A stretch of DNA of 64,000 nt. It comes from Bin75 sp965212135. Lineage in GTDB: Bacteria > Nitrospirota > Nitrospiria > Nitrospirales > UBA8639. Below the pieces are notes generated by a model, which saw only the letters and a list, made by a program, of their open reading frames with translations, did not search any database and was not told where the DNA came from. Location: contig OZ243044.1 of assembly GCA_965212135.1 (NCBI GenBank), positions 1,612,001 to 1,676,000 on the forward strand, written 5' to 3'. The position numbers and the translations under genes were made by a program. Positions 29,914-36,479 of the stretch are shown here, piece by piece. Numbering within the stretch: the stretch's first letter is position 1; the number at the start of each line of letters is the position of its first letter.

Positions 29914-30375
29914 TCATGTCACGCGGCGGTTCCGGAGCACGTCTTCAAGAAGAGCCAGGGTTTTGGATGAAAATTCATTGCGGGAGACGATCTTGTCTAT
30001 GCCCAGTTCCTTGGCCTGCCGCCATGTGTCCACTTCTTCGTGGTTGGCAAACGCCAGCACCGGGATGGCTCGTATGGTTGGAGGGGCCGCCTCGCCTTTG
30101 ACCGCCTTCAGGACGCCGGTGGCGTCAAAGCCGGGATCGTTCATGTCCAGCACGAGGGCGATTGGGAACAACGCGGCCGCCTGTTCAACGGACTTCTTGG
30201 GGGAGACAACGATATCTGCCGTACCGCACTTCGCGCCGGTTTGTGCCTGTCCACGGACGTCGTCGTAGGATTTGACGCGCTTGAGCGCGTAGCCGGCCGG
30301 TCGAAAAGCGTCGCGAATTTTTGTATAGAAAAACACGTCGGTCACGCCCACGAGCACGAGTTGTTTGTCTTCCAT
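29914..30375 (-). CDS. Degenerate CheY-like receiver domain protein
   Basis: 153 residues from ATG 30375. The sheet-helix pattern of a receiver domain is visible: hydrophobic LVLVGVTDVFF, then ALVLDMNDPGFD with Asp93 in the place of the phosphoacceptor, VLAFANHEEVDTW, and IDKIVSRNEF. The acidic pair expected after strand one (DD) is missing (GVTD) and the conserved lysine is not convincing, so it may be a non-phosphorylated pseudo-receiver. It follows the TPR gene by 41 bases on the same strand, downstream of thiC-thi4. Confidence 0.6.
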   Translation of the reverse strand: MEDKQLVLVGVTDVFFYTKIRDAFRPAGYALKRVKSYDDVRGQAQTGAKCGTADIVVSPKKSVEQAAALFPIALVLDMNDPGFDATGVLKAVKGEAAPPTIRAIPVLAFANHEEVDTWRQAKELGIDKIVSRNEFSSKTLALLEDVLRNRRVT

Positions 30376-30416
30376 GCGCCACACCCTTTCCGGCCGCGCG
30401 GGCCGGTGCTCCACGG

Positions 30417-30959
30417 TTAATTCATCAACGCCATCAGCCGCGTCATACTTTTTTTCGCGGGCGTGTAATCGGGATTGAGCGTGACGGCGGTTTTGTACGA
30501 TTCAATGGCGCGCAGCCAGTCGCCTTTTCGTTCATGCACGCGCCCGAGATTCATGTGCGGGAACGCCGGACTTTCATATCGTTTGGCACGGGTGGCGCGT
30601 TCAAGCCAGGGAATGGCGTCGTCCAGTTGATTCAGTTCAATGAGATAGGCCCCGATATCGTTATACGGATTCCCGAAATCCGGATCCGCCCGGATCGCCC
30701 GGTGACATTCTTCAATGGCTTCGTGCAATTGTCCCATAAAGCTGTAGGTCCATCCGAGAAACGTATAGGCTTCGGCGGTGGGAAAGACGTCAATGGAACG
30801 CCGGTAGAAGGTGACGGCTTCATCCAGCTTGCCCTGCATCTGGCATTCGTAGGCTTGCCGGAACAAATTCCATGCGGTCAGCTTGTCTTCATTCCGTCCT
30901 TCGCGTTGTTGAAGAAAATCTTGCTGATTCATGGATTCGGGCAGGCGCAATCCCGGCAT
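30417..30959 (-). CDS. TPR-repeat protein
   Basis: 180 residues (from 30959; an internal ATG at 30932 is an equal alternative, and neither has a strong ribosome site). At least three TPR units are visible: AWNLFRQAYECQMQGKLDEAVTFYRRSIDVFP, AYTFLGWTYSFMGQLHEAIEECHRAI and NLGRVHERKGDWLRAIESYKTAVTLNP, written here in shortened form by position (about 29-60, 64-95, 136-165). No signal peptide. It lies 25 bases after thi4 and probably shares its message. TPRs mediate protein contacts; the partner is unknown. Confidence 0.8.
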   Translation of the reverse strand: MPGLRLPESMNQQDFLQQREGRNEDKLTAWNLFRQAYECQMQGKLDEAVTFYRRSIDVFPTAEAYTFLGWTYSFMGQLHEAIEECHRAIRADPDFGNPYNDIGAYLIELNQLDDAIPWLERATRAKRYESPAFPHMNLGRVHERKGDWLRAIESYKTAVTLNPDYTPAKKSMTRLMALMN

Positions 30960-30983
30960 GAGTGGTGCGTGATGGAGGACACC

Positions 30984-31784
30984 TTACTCACCTTTCAGTT
31001 TGCGGTGAACGAGGTGAGCCGCGCGTTGTCCCGACAACAGCATCGCCCCAAACGCCGGTCCCATGCGGGGCGAGCCGTCAACGGCCGCCACGGCCAATCC
31101 GGTGACAAAACAATTCGGAAACACTTCGCGGGTCTGTTCGACCACCATCGCCTCCGAGCGCGCCACCCACATGGCCCCATTGCCGGGGATTGTGTGATGG
31201 CAACCGCGCCGGCTCAACAGTCCGACAATGACCGCGTCGTGGCCGGTGGCGTCCACCACGATTTTCGACTCCAGCGCGATGGGGTCCACGTGAATCACGT
31301 TGTGGTCCGCCATCTCCGCCGTGGTGTTATTGACGACGACGCCTTCCAGCGCGCCTTCGCCCCGAAGAACCAGGTCAACCACTTTGGTCAGGTTGAGAAC
31401 TTTGACCCCCGCCTCATACGCCGAGGCGATGAGCCGTGCGGTGGCATGCGGCGGGTCCACGATCCTCATACCGGCACATTCCTTCACGGGTTTGCACGGA
31501 ACCCCCAGGCGCTCAAGAATGTCGTGGGCCGGTTCGCACACGGTGGCTTTATTCATGAGATACCCGCCGGACCAGAATCCTCCGCCAAGAGCCAGCCCCT
31601 GTTCAATCAGCAGGGTGCGAAAGCCGTGCGCCGCCAGGTCGCGCGCGCAGACAAGCCCCGACGGGCCGCCGCCCACCACGATCACGTCGCATTCAATGAG
31701 TTGATCAAACTCTTTATAGAATTCGCGCGCGATGTGGCGAGTGACGTCCCGTTCACGAAGCGGCGCCGGATGGAGATGATCCAT
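30984..31784 (-). CDS. thi4: Thiazole synthase Thi4, probable sulfide-dependent type
   Basis: 266 residues from ATG 31784, three bases after thiC. A dinucleotide fold starts at 33 (CDVIVVGGGPSG) and the family segments GGGFWSGGYLMNK and MRIVDPPHATARL are there. Thi4 makes the thiazole phosphate half of thiamine from NAD and glycine. Yeast Thi4 donates sulfur from Cys205 and dies after one turnover; archaeal and many bacterial forms carry histidine there and use free sulfide. Here the residue before VDP is His165, predicting the catalytic, sulfide-using type. It replaces the ThiG/ThiS/ThiH route in this operon. Confidence 0.9.
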   Translation of the reverse strand: MDHLHPAPLRERDVTRHIAREFYKEFDQLIECDVIVVGGGPSGLVCARDLAAHGFRTLLIEQGLALGGGFWSGGYLMNKATVCEPAHDILERLGVPCKPVKECAGMRIVDPPHATARLIASAYEAGVKVLNLTKVVDLVLRGEGALEGVVVNNTTAEMADHNVIHVDPIALESKIVVDATGHDAVIVGLLSRRGCHHTIPGNGAMWVARSEAMVVEQTREVFPNCFVTGLAVAAVDGSPRMGPAFGAMLLSGQRAAHLVHRKLKGE

Positions 31785-31786
31785 GC

Positions 31787-33814
31787 TCACGATCCCGGAT
31801 GGTTGCGGCCGGGGGGTTCGCTCCGCACGTAAATTTCCCCGCCCGTTTCTTGGAATTCCGCGGCCTTGTCCCGCAGGCCGGCTTCCAGGGCTTCCTGTGC
31901 CGCCATCTGTTTTTGCGCGGCATACTCGCGCACGTCCTGCGTAATTTTCATGGAACAGAAATGCGGCCCGCACATGGAGCAGAAATGCGCGCCTTTGGCA
32001 GCCTGGTCCGGCAGCGTGGCGTCGTGATAGTCACGGGCCGTCTCGGGGTCCAGCGAGAGATGAAATTGATCCTCCCACCGGAACTCAAACCGGGCTTGCG
32101 ACAGGGCGTTGTCGCGTCGCTGCGCCCCCGGGTGTCCTTTGGCCAGGTCCGCGGCATGCGCGGCGATTTTGTAGGCGATGACGCCGACCTTGACGTCTTC
32201 TTTCGTCGGCAAGCCCAGATGTTCTTTGGGCGTGACGTAACACAGCATGGCACAGCCGTACCAGCCGATCATGGCGGCCCCGATGCCCGACGTAATATGA
32301 TCGTATCCCGGCGCGATGTCCGTGGTGAGCGGCCCCAGCGTATAAAACGGCGCCTCGCGGCACACCTTCAACTGCCTGTCCATATTTTCATGGATCAGAT
32401 GCATCGGCACGTGGCCCGGTCCCTCGATCATGACTTGCACGTCGTGTTCCCAGGCGACCGAGGTCAGCTCGCCCAGCGTGTCGAGTTCGGCAAATTGAGC
32501 CTCATCGTTGGCATCCGCGATGGAGCCGGGCCGCAACCCGTCGCCCAGACTGAAGGACACGTCATAGGCCTTCATGATCTCGCAGATTTCTTCAAAGTGC
32601 GTGTACGCAAAATTTTCCCGATGATGCGCGAGGCACCACTTGGCATGAATGGAGCCGCCGCGCGACACAATGCCGGTCATGCGATTGGCGGTGAGGGGCA
32701 CGTAGGCCAGCCGGACGCCGGCGTGAATGGTGAAATAATCCACCCCCTGCTCGGCCTGCTCGATCAGCGTGTCCCGATACATGTCCCACGTCAGGTCTTC
32801 GGCTTTCCCGCCGACTTTTTCCAACGCCTGATAAATCGGAACCGTCCCGATGGGCACGGGGGCGTTGCGGATAATCCATTCCCGTGTTTCATGAATGTTC
32901 GCGCCGGTTGACAGATCCATGACGGTGTCCGATCCCCACCGAATGGACCAGATCATTTTTTCAACTTCTTCTTCAATGGAAGACGCGACGGCGGAATTGC
33001 CGATGTTGGCGTTGATCTTCACCAGAAAATTGCGGCCGATAATCATCGGCTCGATTTCCGGGTGATTGATATTGGACGGGATGATCGCCCGGCCGCGCGC
33101 GACTTCGTCGCGAACAAATTCCGGCGTGATCGCGTGAGGCATGGCCGCGCCCCAGGCCTGCCCGGGATGCTGTGCCACGCCGCGGGCCGCGCCGTTCGCC
33201 GCCGCCGCGTCCTGCCGCAATTGTGTTTCACGGATGGCGATATATTCCATCTCCGGGGTGATGATGCCTTGACGGGCATAATGCAGTTGCGTGACGTTCG
33301 CGCCGGGTTTGGCTCGCAACGGCTTGCGCACGCGGCCAAAGCGCAACGAAGCCAACGCCGGGTCCTTGGCCCGCATTCGTCCATAGTCGGACGAGACGTC
33401 CGGCAGGGTTTCAACGTCCCGCCGGCCCAGAATCCAGTCCTGTCGCAACGCGGGAAGGCCGTCTTGAATGTGAATCTTCATTGCGGTGTCGGTATAGGGC
33501 CCGGACGTGTCGTACACCAGGACCGAGTGCCCCGCGCCATTGCCGGAGTCAGTGCCCTTCCGGCCGTTGTTTCCGTTCTTCCCACCGTCCCCGTTGTCCT
33601 TCCCGCCGTCTGTCAGCGGAACTCCCGCGCGTCCTTCCCGCGAGGTGAGAAAAATTTCACGCATGGGCACGGCCACGTCGTGCCGCTCGCCCTTGACGTA
33701 CACTTTCTGTGAAGCCGGAAGCGGGGTTGTGGTGACGGTCGAAACGGGGGCGTCGCCATGACGCGACCCCTTCTTATCGGAAGGAGGGTGTTGAGAGAGT
33801 GGTGTCCGGTTCAT
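31787..33814 (-). CDS. thiC: Hydroxymethylpyrimidine phosphate synthase ThiC
   Basis: 675 residues. The C-terminal radical-SAM cysteine motif CSMCGPHFC is intact, along with the barrel segments GSDTVMDLSTG and GPGHVPMHLI. ThiC rearranges aminoimidazole ribotide into HMP phosphate, the pyrimidine half of thiamine. The length is that of proteobacterial-type ThiC with a long N-terminal domain; a Gly/Asn/Lys-rich insertion (about residues 68-92) is unusual. ATG 33814 has AAGGA upstream. The TPP riboswitch at 33892-33974 precedes it and thi4 follows. Confidence 0.97.
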   Translation of the reverse strand: MNRTPLSQHPPSDKKGSRHGDAPVSTVTTTPLPASQKVYVKGERHDVAVPMREIFLTSREGRAGVPLTDGGKDNGDGGKNGNNGRKGTDSGNGAGHSVLVYDTSGPYTDTAMKIHIQDGLPALRQDWILGRRDVETLPDVSSDYGRMRAKDPALASLRFGRVRKPLRAKPGANVTQLHYARQGIITPEMEYIAIRETQLRQDAAAANGAARGVAQHPGQAWGAAMPHAITPEFVRDEVARGRAIIPSNINHPEIEPMIIGRNFLVKINANIGNSAVASSIEEEVEKMIWSIRWGSDTVMDLSTGANIHETREWIIRNAPVPIGTVPIYQALEKVGGKAEDLTWDMYRDTLIEQAEQGVDYFTIHAGVRLAYVPLTANRMTGIVSRGGSIHAKWCLAHHRENFAYTHFEEICEIMKAYDVSFSLGDGLRPGSIADANDEAQFAELDTLGELTSVAWEHDVQVMIEGPGHVPMHLIHENMDRQLKVCREAPFYTLGPLTTDIAPGYDHITSGIGAAMIGWYGCAMLCYVTPKEHLGLPTKEDVKVGVIAYKIAAHAADLAKGHPGAQRRDNALSQARFEFRWEDQFHLSLDPETARDYHDATLPDQAAKGAHFCSMCGPHFCSMKITQDVREYAAQKQMAAQEALEAGLRDKAAEFQETGGEIYVRSEPPGRNHPGS

Positions 33815-33829
33815 ACGGAAATCCTTTCA

Positions 33830-33864
33830 TAAAAAAAGCCGCTCTCCAGATGCTGGAAGCGGCT
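33830..33864 (-). terminator. Intrinsic terminator of the thiC riboswitch
   Basis: On the minus strand AGCCGCTTCCAG pairs with CTGGAGAGCGGCT (one bulged base) around a three-base loop, followed by seven T. This strong hairpin lies between the riboswitch and thiC and should end transcription when TPP is bound. Confidence 0.88.
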
Positions 33865-33891
33865 GACAAAAAGGGGAGTCTTCCCGTATGT

Positions 33892-33974
33892 CCGCTTCCC
33901 TACGCTGGCATGACCCAGATCAGGTGATAAGGGTTGTCTCCGAACGAAGACTCTCAGCCGTCTGGCTCCCCTAG
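33892..33974 (-). promoter_or_regulatory. TPP riboswitch (THI element)
   Basis: On the minus strand the conserved blocks occur in order: GGGGAGCC, GGCTGAGAG, ACCCTT, ACCTGATCTGGGTCATGCCA and GCGTAGGGAA, the hallmark of the TPP aptamer. With the downstream hairpin it forms a transcription-attenuation switch for thiC-thi4. Confidence 0.96.
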
Positions 33975-33992
33975 CTGTTTGCTACGTCACGA

Positions 33993-34021
33993 ATCCTATG
34001 CCGTGAGATTTTGCTTGTCAA
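33993..34021 (-). promoter_or_regulatory. Sigma70-type promoter of the thiC operon
   Basis: On the minus strand a perfect -35 TTGACA (34021-34016), a 17-base spacer and -10 TAGGAT (33998-33993) lie about 20 bases before the riboswitch. Confidence 0.7.
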
Positions 34022-34148
34022 GCGGACCCATATCTCGGTACGGGAGGCGTTTCCGTGCTTGGGGACAAGTTTTTATCGCTCTGGATTCACCTTCCCAAGC
34101 TGGCGGTTTCCTTCTCCGTTGCGGGAACGTGTGATATATTCCCAGCCA

Positions 34149-34304
34149 TGCTGTATTACTGGGTTTTTGAGAAATATGAAAATTTCCAGAAAAATCAATT
34201 TTATCTACGCGTTTTAGTCCAGCGATTGTTTTGTCATCTGGGAGATACTTGCCTCTTCGTTCAAACAGAAATTTCTCCATCTTGGATTTTTGCCAATTTC
34301 CCAC
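34149..34304 (-). pseudogene. hsdS N-terminal remnant (type I restriction specificity subunit)
   Basis: About 52 residues (WQKSKMEKFLFERRGKYLPD, then GLKRVDKIDFSGNFHISQKP) match from memory the start of a common HsdS family, including the KIDFSGNFHI stretch. The similarity stops at about 34149 and the frame continues into unrelated residues, so most of the gene is missing. It follows the broken vapC by 17 bases. Confidence 0.65.
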
Positions 34305-34320
34305 TACATCAACCTCGTTA

Positions 34321-34576
34321 CTAGGCTATGCCCGCCAACGGGTCCACCACTTCCAAGCCTTCCACCCAGTCAAAATCTCTTAGGTTCCTGGTGGCTGATG
34401 GTTGACTGTGTTCCATTGCAGTGACAGCAATAACAGCATCGGCTAACGACATGCTCTTTTGTCGGCGAAGTGTGATTGATGTCGAAGGTGCGTATATCCT
34501 GGTCCATGCACCATTCACGCAACGATGCATATTCCGGTTGAGGGGCATAGATAAAGACATTGCTGTCCAGCAACAT
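34321..34576 (-). pseudogene. Broken VapC-type PIN toxin
   Basis: The gene starts at ATG 34576 with MLLDSNVFIYA, the usual PIN strand carrying the first catalytic Asp (Asp4). Around 34470 the correct frame is lost; one frame over, MSLADAVIAVTAM, TRNLRDFDWVEGL and VDPLAGIA, the normal C-terminal part, runs to a stop at 34321. The middle of the domain, including a catalytic acid, is absent, so the lesion is a deletion with a frameshift. It is paired with the vapB gene just upstream. Confidence 0.85.
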
Positions 34577-34842
34577 TATTCATCTCTCCCGGGTCGTGGG
34601 GGGTCTTTACGAATTTCCCGCTGCCAAGCGGATGGGTCTTTGATATGGGAGAACAAATTTTTAGGGGACGCCTCTTGCATCAAACGAGCGAGTTGCGTTC
34701 CATTTGTTTCGGTTTTTTGTGGTTTCACCCCGCTATTTTTGGCCTGTTTTTTCAGGAAAAGGACAAAATCCAATGTCTCTTCCTGCATTTGGTCCGGTAG
34801 CTTCTCCACGTATTCAAGTATCTGTTTGGCGATCGTGTTCAT
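34576..34842 (-). CDS. VapB-like antitoxin (DUF2281-type)
   Basis: 88 residues: ILEYVEKLPDQMQEETLDFVLFLKKQAK is typical of the helical N terminus of DUF2281/YdaM-like antitoxins that pair with PIN toxins (positions about 8-35). The reading frame is intact although its toxin is broken, so it is now an orphan antitoxin. Its ATG overlaps the stop of the hsdR fragment, and its stop overlaps the vapC start, both by a few bases. Confidence 0.75.
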   Translation of the reverse strand: MNTIAKQILEYVEKLPDQMQEETLDFVLFLKKQAKNSGVKPQKTETNGTQLARLMQEASPKNLFSHIKDPSAWQREIRKDPPRPGRDE

Positions 34843-35006
34843 CGTGATAACTCCTTTGTGAGGTTGCCTTTGACGTAGATGCGCCCTTCAGTCAATGAGA
34901 CTTCCTCACGAATCTGCGTGTGAATATCCCACCCAGCCTTTTCCAATGCCGGCTGAATGTATTTTGTGCAAATGTCTTTTTCCGATAGTTCTTTTTTAGA
35001 AGTCAT
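34839..35006 (-). pseudogene. hsdR N-terminal remnant (type I restriction nuclease)
   Basis: 55 residues beginning MTSKKELSEKDICTKYIQPA, followed by LEKAGWDIHTQIREEVSLTEGRI, matching from memory the N terminus of HsdR DEAD-box subunits (SERDICTKFITPAL..GW...QIREE). The frame ends after NLTKELSR at the vapB start, so the nuclease, helicase and all later domains (normally about 800-1100 residues) are missing. Confidence 0.75.
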
Positions 35007-35315
35007 TGATTTAGGTGCGCGCTGGCGTCAAGGTCATTTTTAGTGAGTTTTGATAACTGTGGTAGCACCAAACGCCGCAAAATTCAATTACCAGATAAGA
35101 CTATACACTGCAATCTTATTGCCCGGAAAGGGCGACTGTTCAAGAATGGGGTATCCTGTTTTCCCAGAAGGCTCATCGTTCGCTCGTGCTCTCGTCCCCA
35201 CAGCGGGACTTTTGCGGGACCGTGCATATCCTGCTACAATGCGACACGCCAAACTGGCGGCGTCCTTGCCCTTGTGGGAAGAACGGGTCAATCAACAGAC
35301 TGAAGAGGTGAGCGT
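35007..35315 (+). promoter_or_regulatory. Intergenic region with nadA promoter
   Basis: About 300 bases with no supported gene. A promoter fits at 35212-35240 on the plus strand: TTGCGG, 17 bases, TACAAT. The leftmost part is AT-rich debris beside the type I remnant; no NrtR or NiaR site was recognised. Confidence 0.45.
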
Positions 35316-36419
35316 GTGAATTCCGTGGCAACCGAAGCATTCCCCATCGCCGATTATGCGGCGGTCCCGACCGAGGAGCTTTTTGAGCGGACGGTGGCCG
35401 CTAGGAAAACGCTGGGCGACCGGGTGCTGGTCCTGGGGCATAATTATCAGCGGGATGAAGTCATCGTGCATGCCGATCTCCGGGGGGATTCCCTGTTGCT
35501 GTCCAAGTTGGCGGCGGAACGGTCGCAGCATCCCTACGTCGTCTTTTGCGGCGTCCACTTTATGGCGGAAACGGCCGATATTTTGAGCCGCTCCAATCAG
35601 ACCGTGATGTTGCCGGATTTGGCCGCCGGGTGTTCCATGGCGGATATGGCGGCCATTGAGCAGGTGGATCAGTGCTGGGAAGAACTGGGGCGCGTCCTGC
35701 GCGTGGAAGAAACGGTCATGCCGGCGGTGTACGTGAACTCGGCCGCGGTGCTCAAGGCCTTTTGCGGGGAGCATGGGGGCATTACCTGTACGTCGTCCAA
35801 CGCCAAAGCCGTCATGGAATGGTGCTGGGCCAGACGAGAAAAAATTCTGTTTTTTCCGGACGAACATCTTGGGCGCAACGTGGCCAATACGATGGGGATT
35901 CCGCGAGAGCGGATGATCGTGTGGGACCCGTTTCTGCCGTACGGCGGGAACACCAAAGAGGCGATCCGGCACGCCGTGTTGATTTTATGGAAGGGTCACT
36001 GCAGCGTCCATCAGATGTTTCAGGCCGCGCACGTCGAGTCTTTTCGAAAGACCTACCCGAACCTTCAGGTCATCGTGCATCCCGAATGCCACGAAGACGT
36101 GGTCAATCAAGCCGATGCCGTGGGATCCACCGAGTTTATTATTCGCACGGTGAAACAGGCGCCGGCGGGGACCTTGTGGGCCGTCGGGACGGAGTTGAAT
36201 CTGGTCAACCGTCTGAAGCATGAAGAAACGGACAAGCAGGTGTTTTTTCTTTCCCCCACGGTCTGCCGCTGCGCGACCATGTTTCGTATTGACGCCGCTC
36301 ACCTGTGCTGGAGCATGGAGAACCTCGCGCACGGATGCGTGGTGAACCGGATTTCCGTGCCGGACGACGACAAGGCCCTGGCCCGGATCGCGCTTGACCG
36401 CATGATGGCGGTCAGTTGA
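35316..36419 (+). CDS. nadA: Quinolinate synthase NadA
   Basis: 367 residues from GTG 35316. The three cysteines that hold the essential 4Fe-4S cluster are in the expected places: Cys106 (LAAGCSMAD), Cys258 (HPECHED) and Cys317/319 (PTVCRC). NadA condenses iminoaspartate with dihydroxyacetone phosphate to quinolinate, the first dedicated part of NAD synthesis. YxLGHNYQ-type segment (VLGHNYQRDEV) is also present. nadB and nadC are not in the window. It is followed by ileS after 60 bases. Confidence 0.96.
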   Translation: MNSVATEAFPIADYAAVPTEELFERTVAARKTLGDRVLVLGHNYQRDEVIVHADLRGDSLLLSKLAAERSQHPYVVFCGVHFMAETADILSRSNQTVMLPDLAAGCSMADMAAIEQVDQCWEELGRVLRVEETVMPAVYVNSAAVLKAFCGEHGGITCTSSNAKAVMEWCWARREKILFFPDEHLGRNVANTMGIPRERMIVWDPFLPYGGNTKEAIRHAVLILWKGHCSVHQMFQAAHVESFRKTYPNLQVIVHPECHEDVVNQADAVGSTEFIIRTVKQAPAGTLWAVGTELNLVNRLKHEETDKQVFFLSPTVCRCATMFRIDAAHLCWSMENLAHGCVVNRISVPDDDKALARIALDRMMAVS

Positions 36420-36479
36420 CCGGCCCGGCGTCTTCTCCTTGACCATCCTTCCCGTTTTCGGAGCGTGACCCGTTGAACG

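Noticed and set aside
30321..31832. Plus-strand open frame opposite thi4 and the TPR gene
   Set aside because: Composition is that of antisense sequence; genes on the minus strand have recognisable motifs and a riboswitch upstream.
31799..32911. Plus-strand open frame opposite thiC
   Set aside because: Antisense to ThiC, whose motifs are intact.
35043..35319. Two short plus-strand open frames before nadA
   Set aside because: They overlap each other, lack ribosome sites and show no family resemblance; the region is better explained as promoter and leftover sequence.
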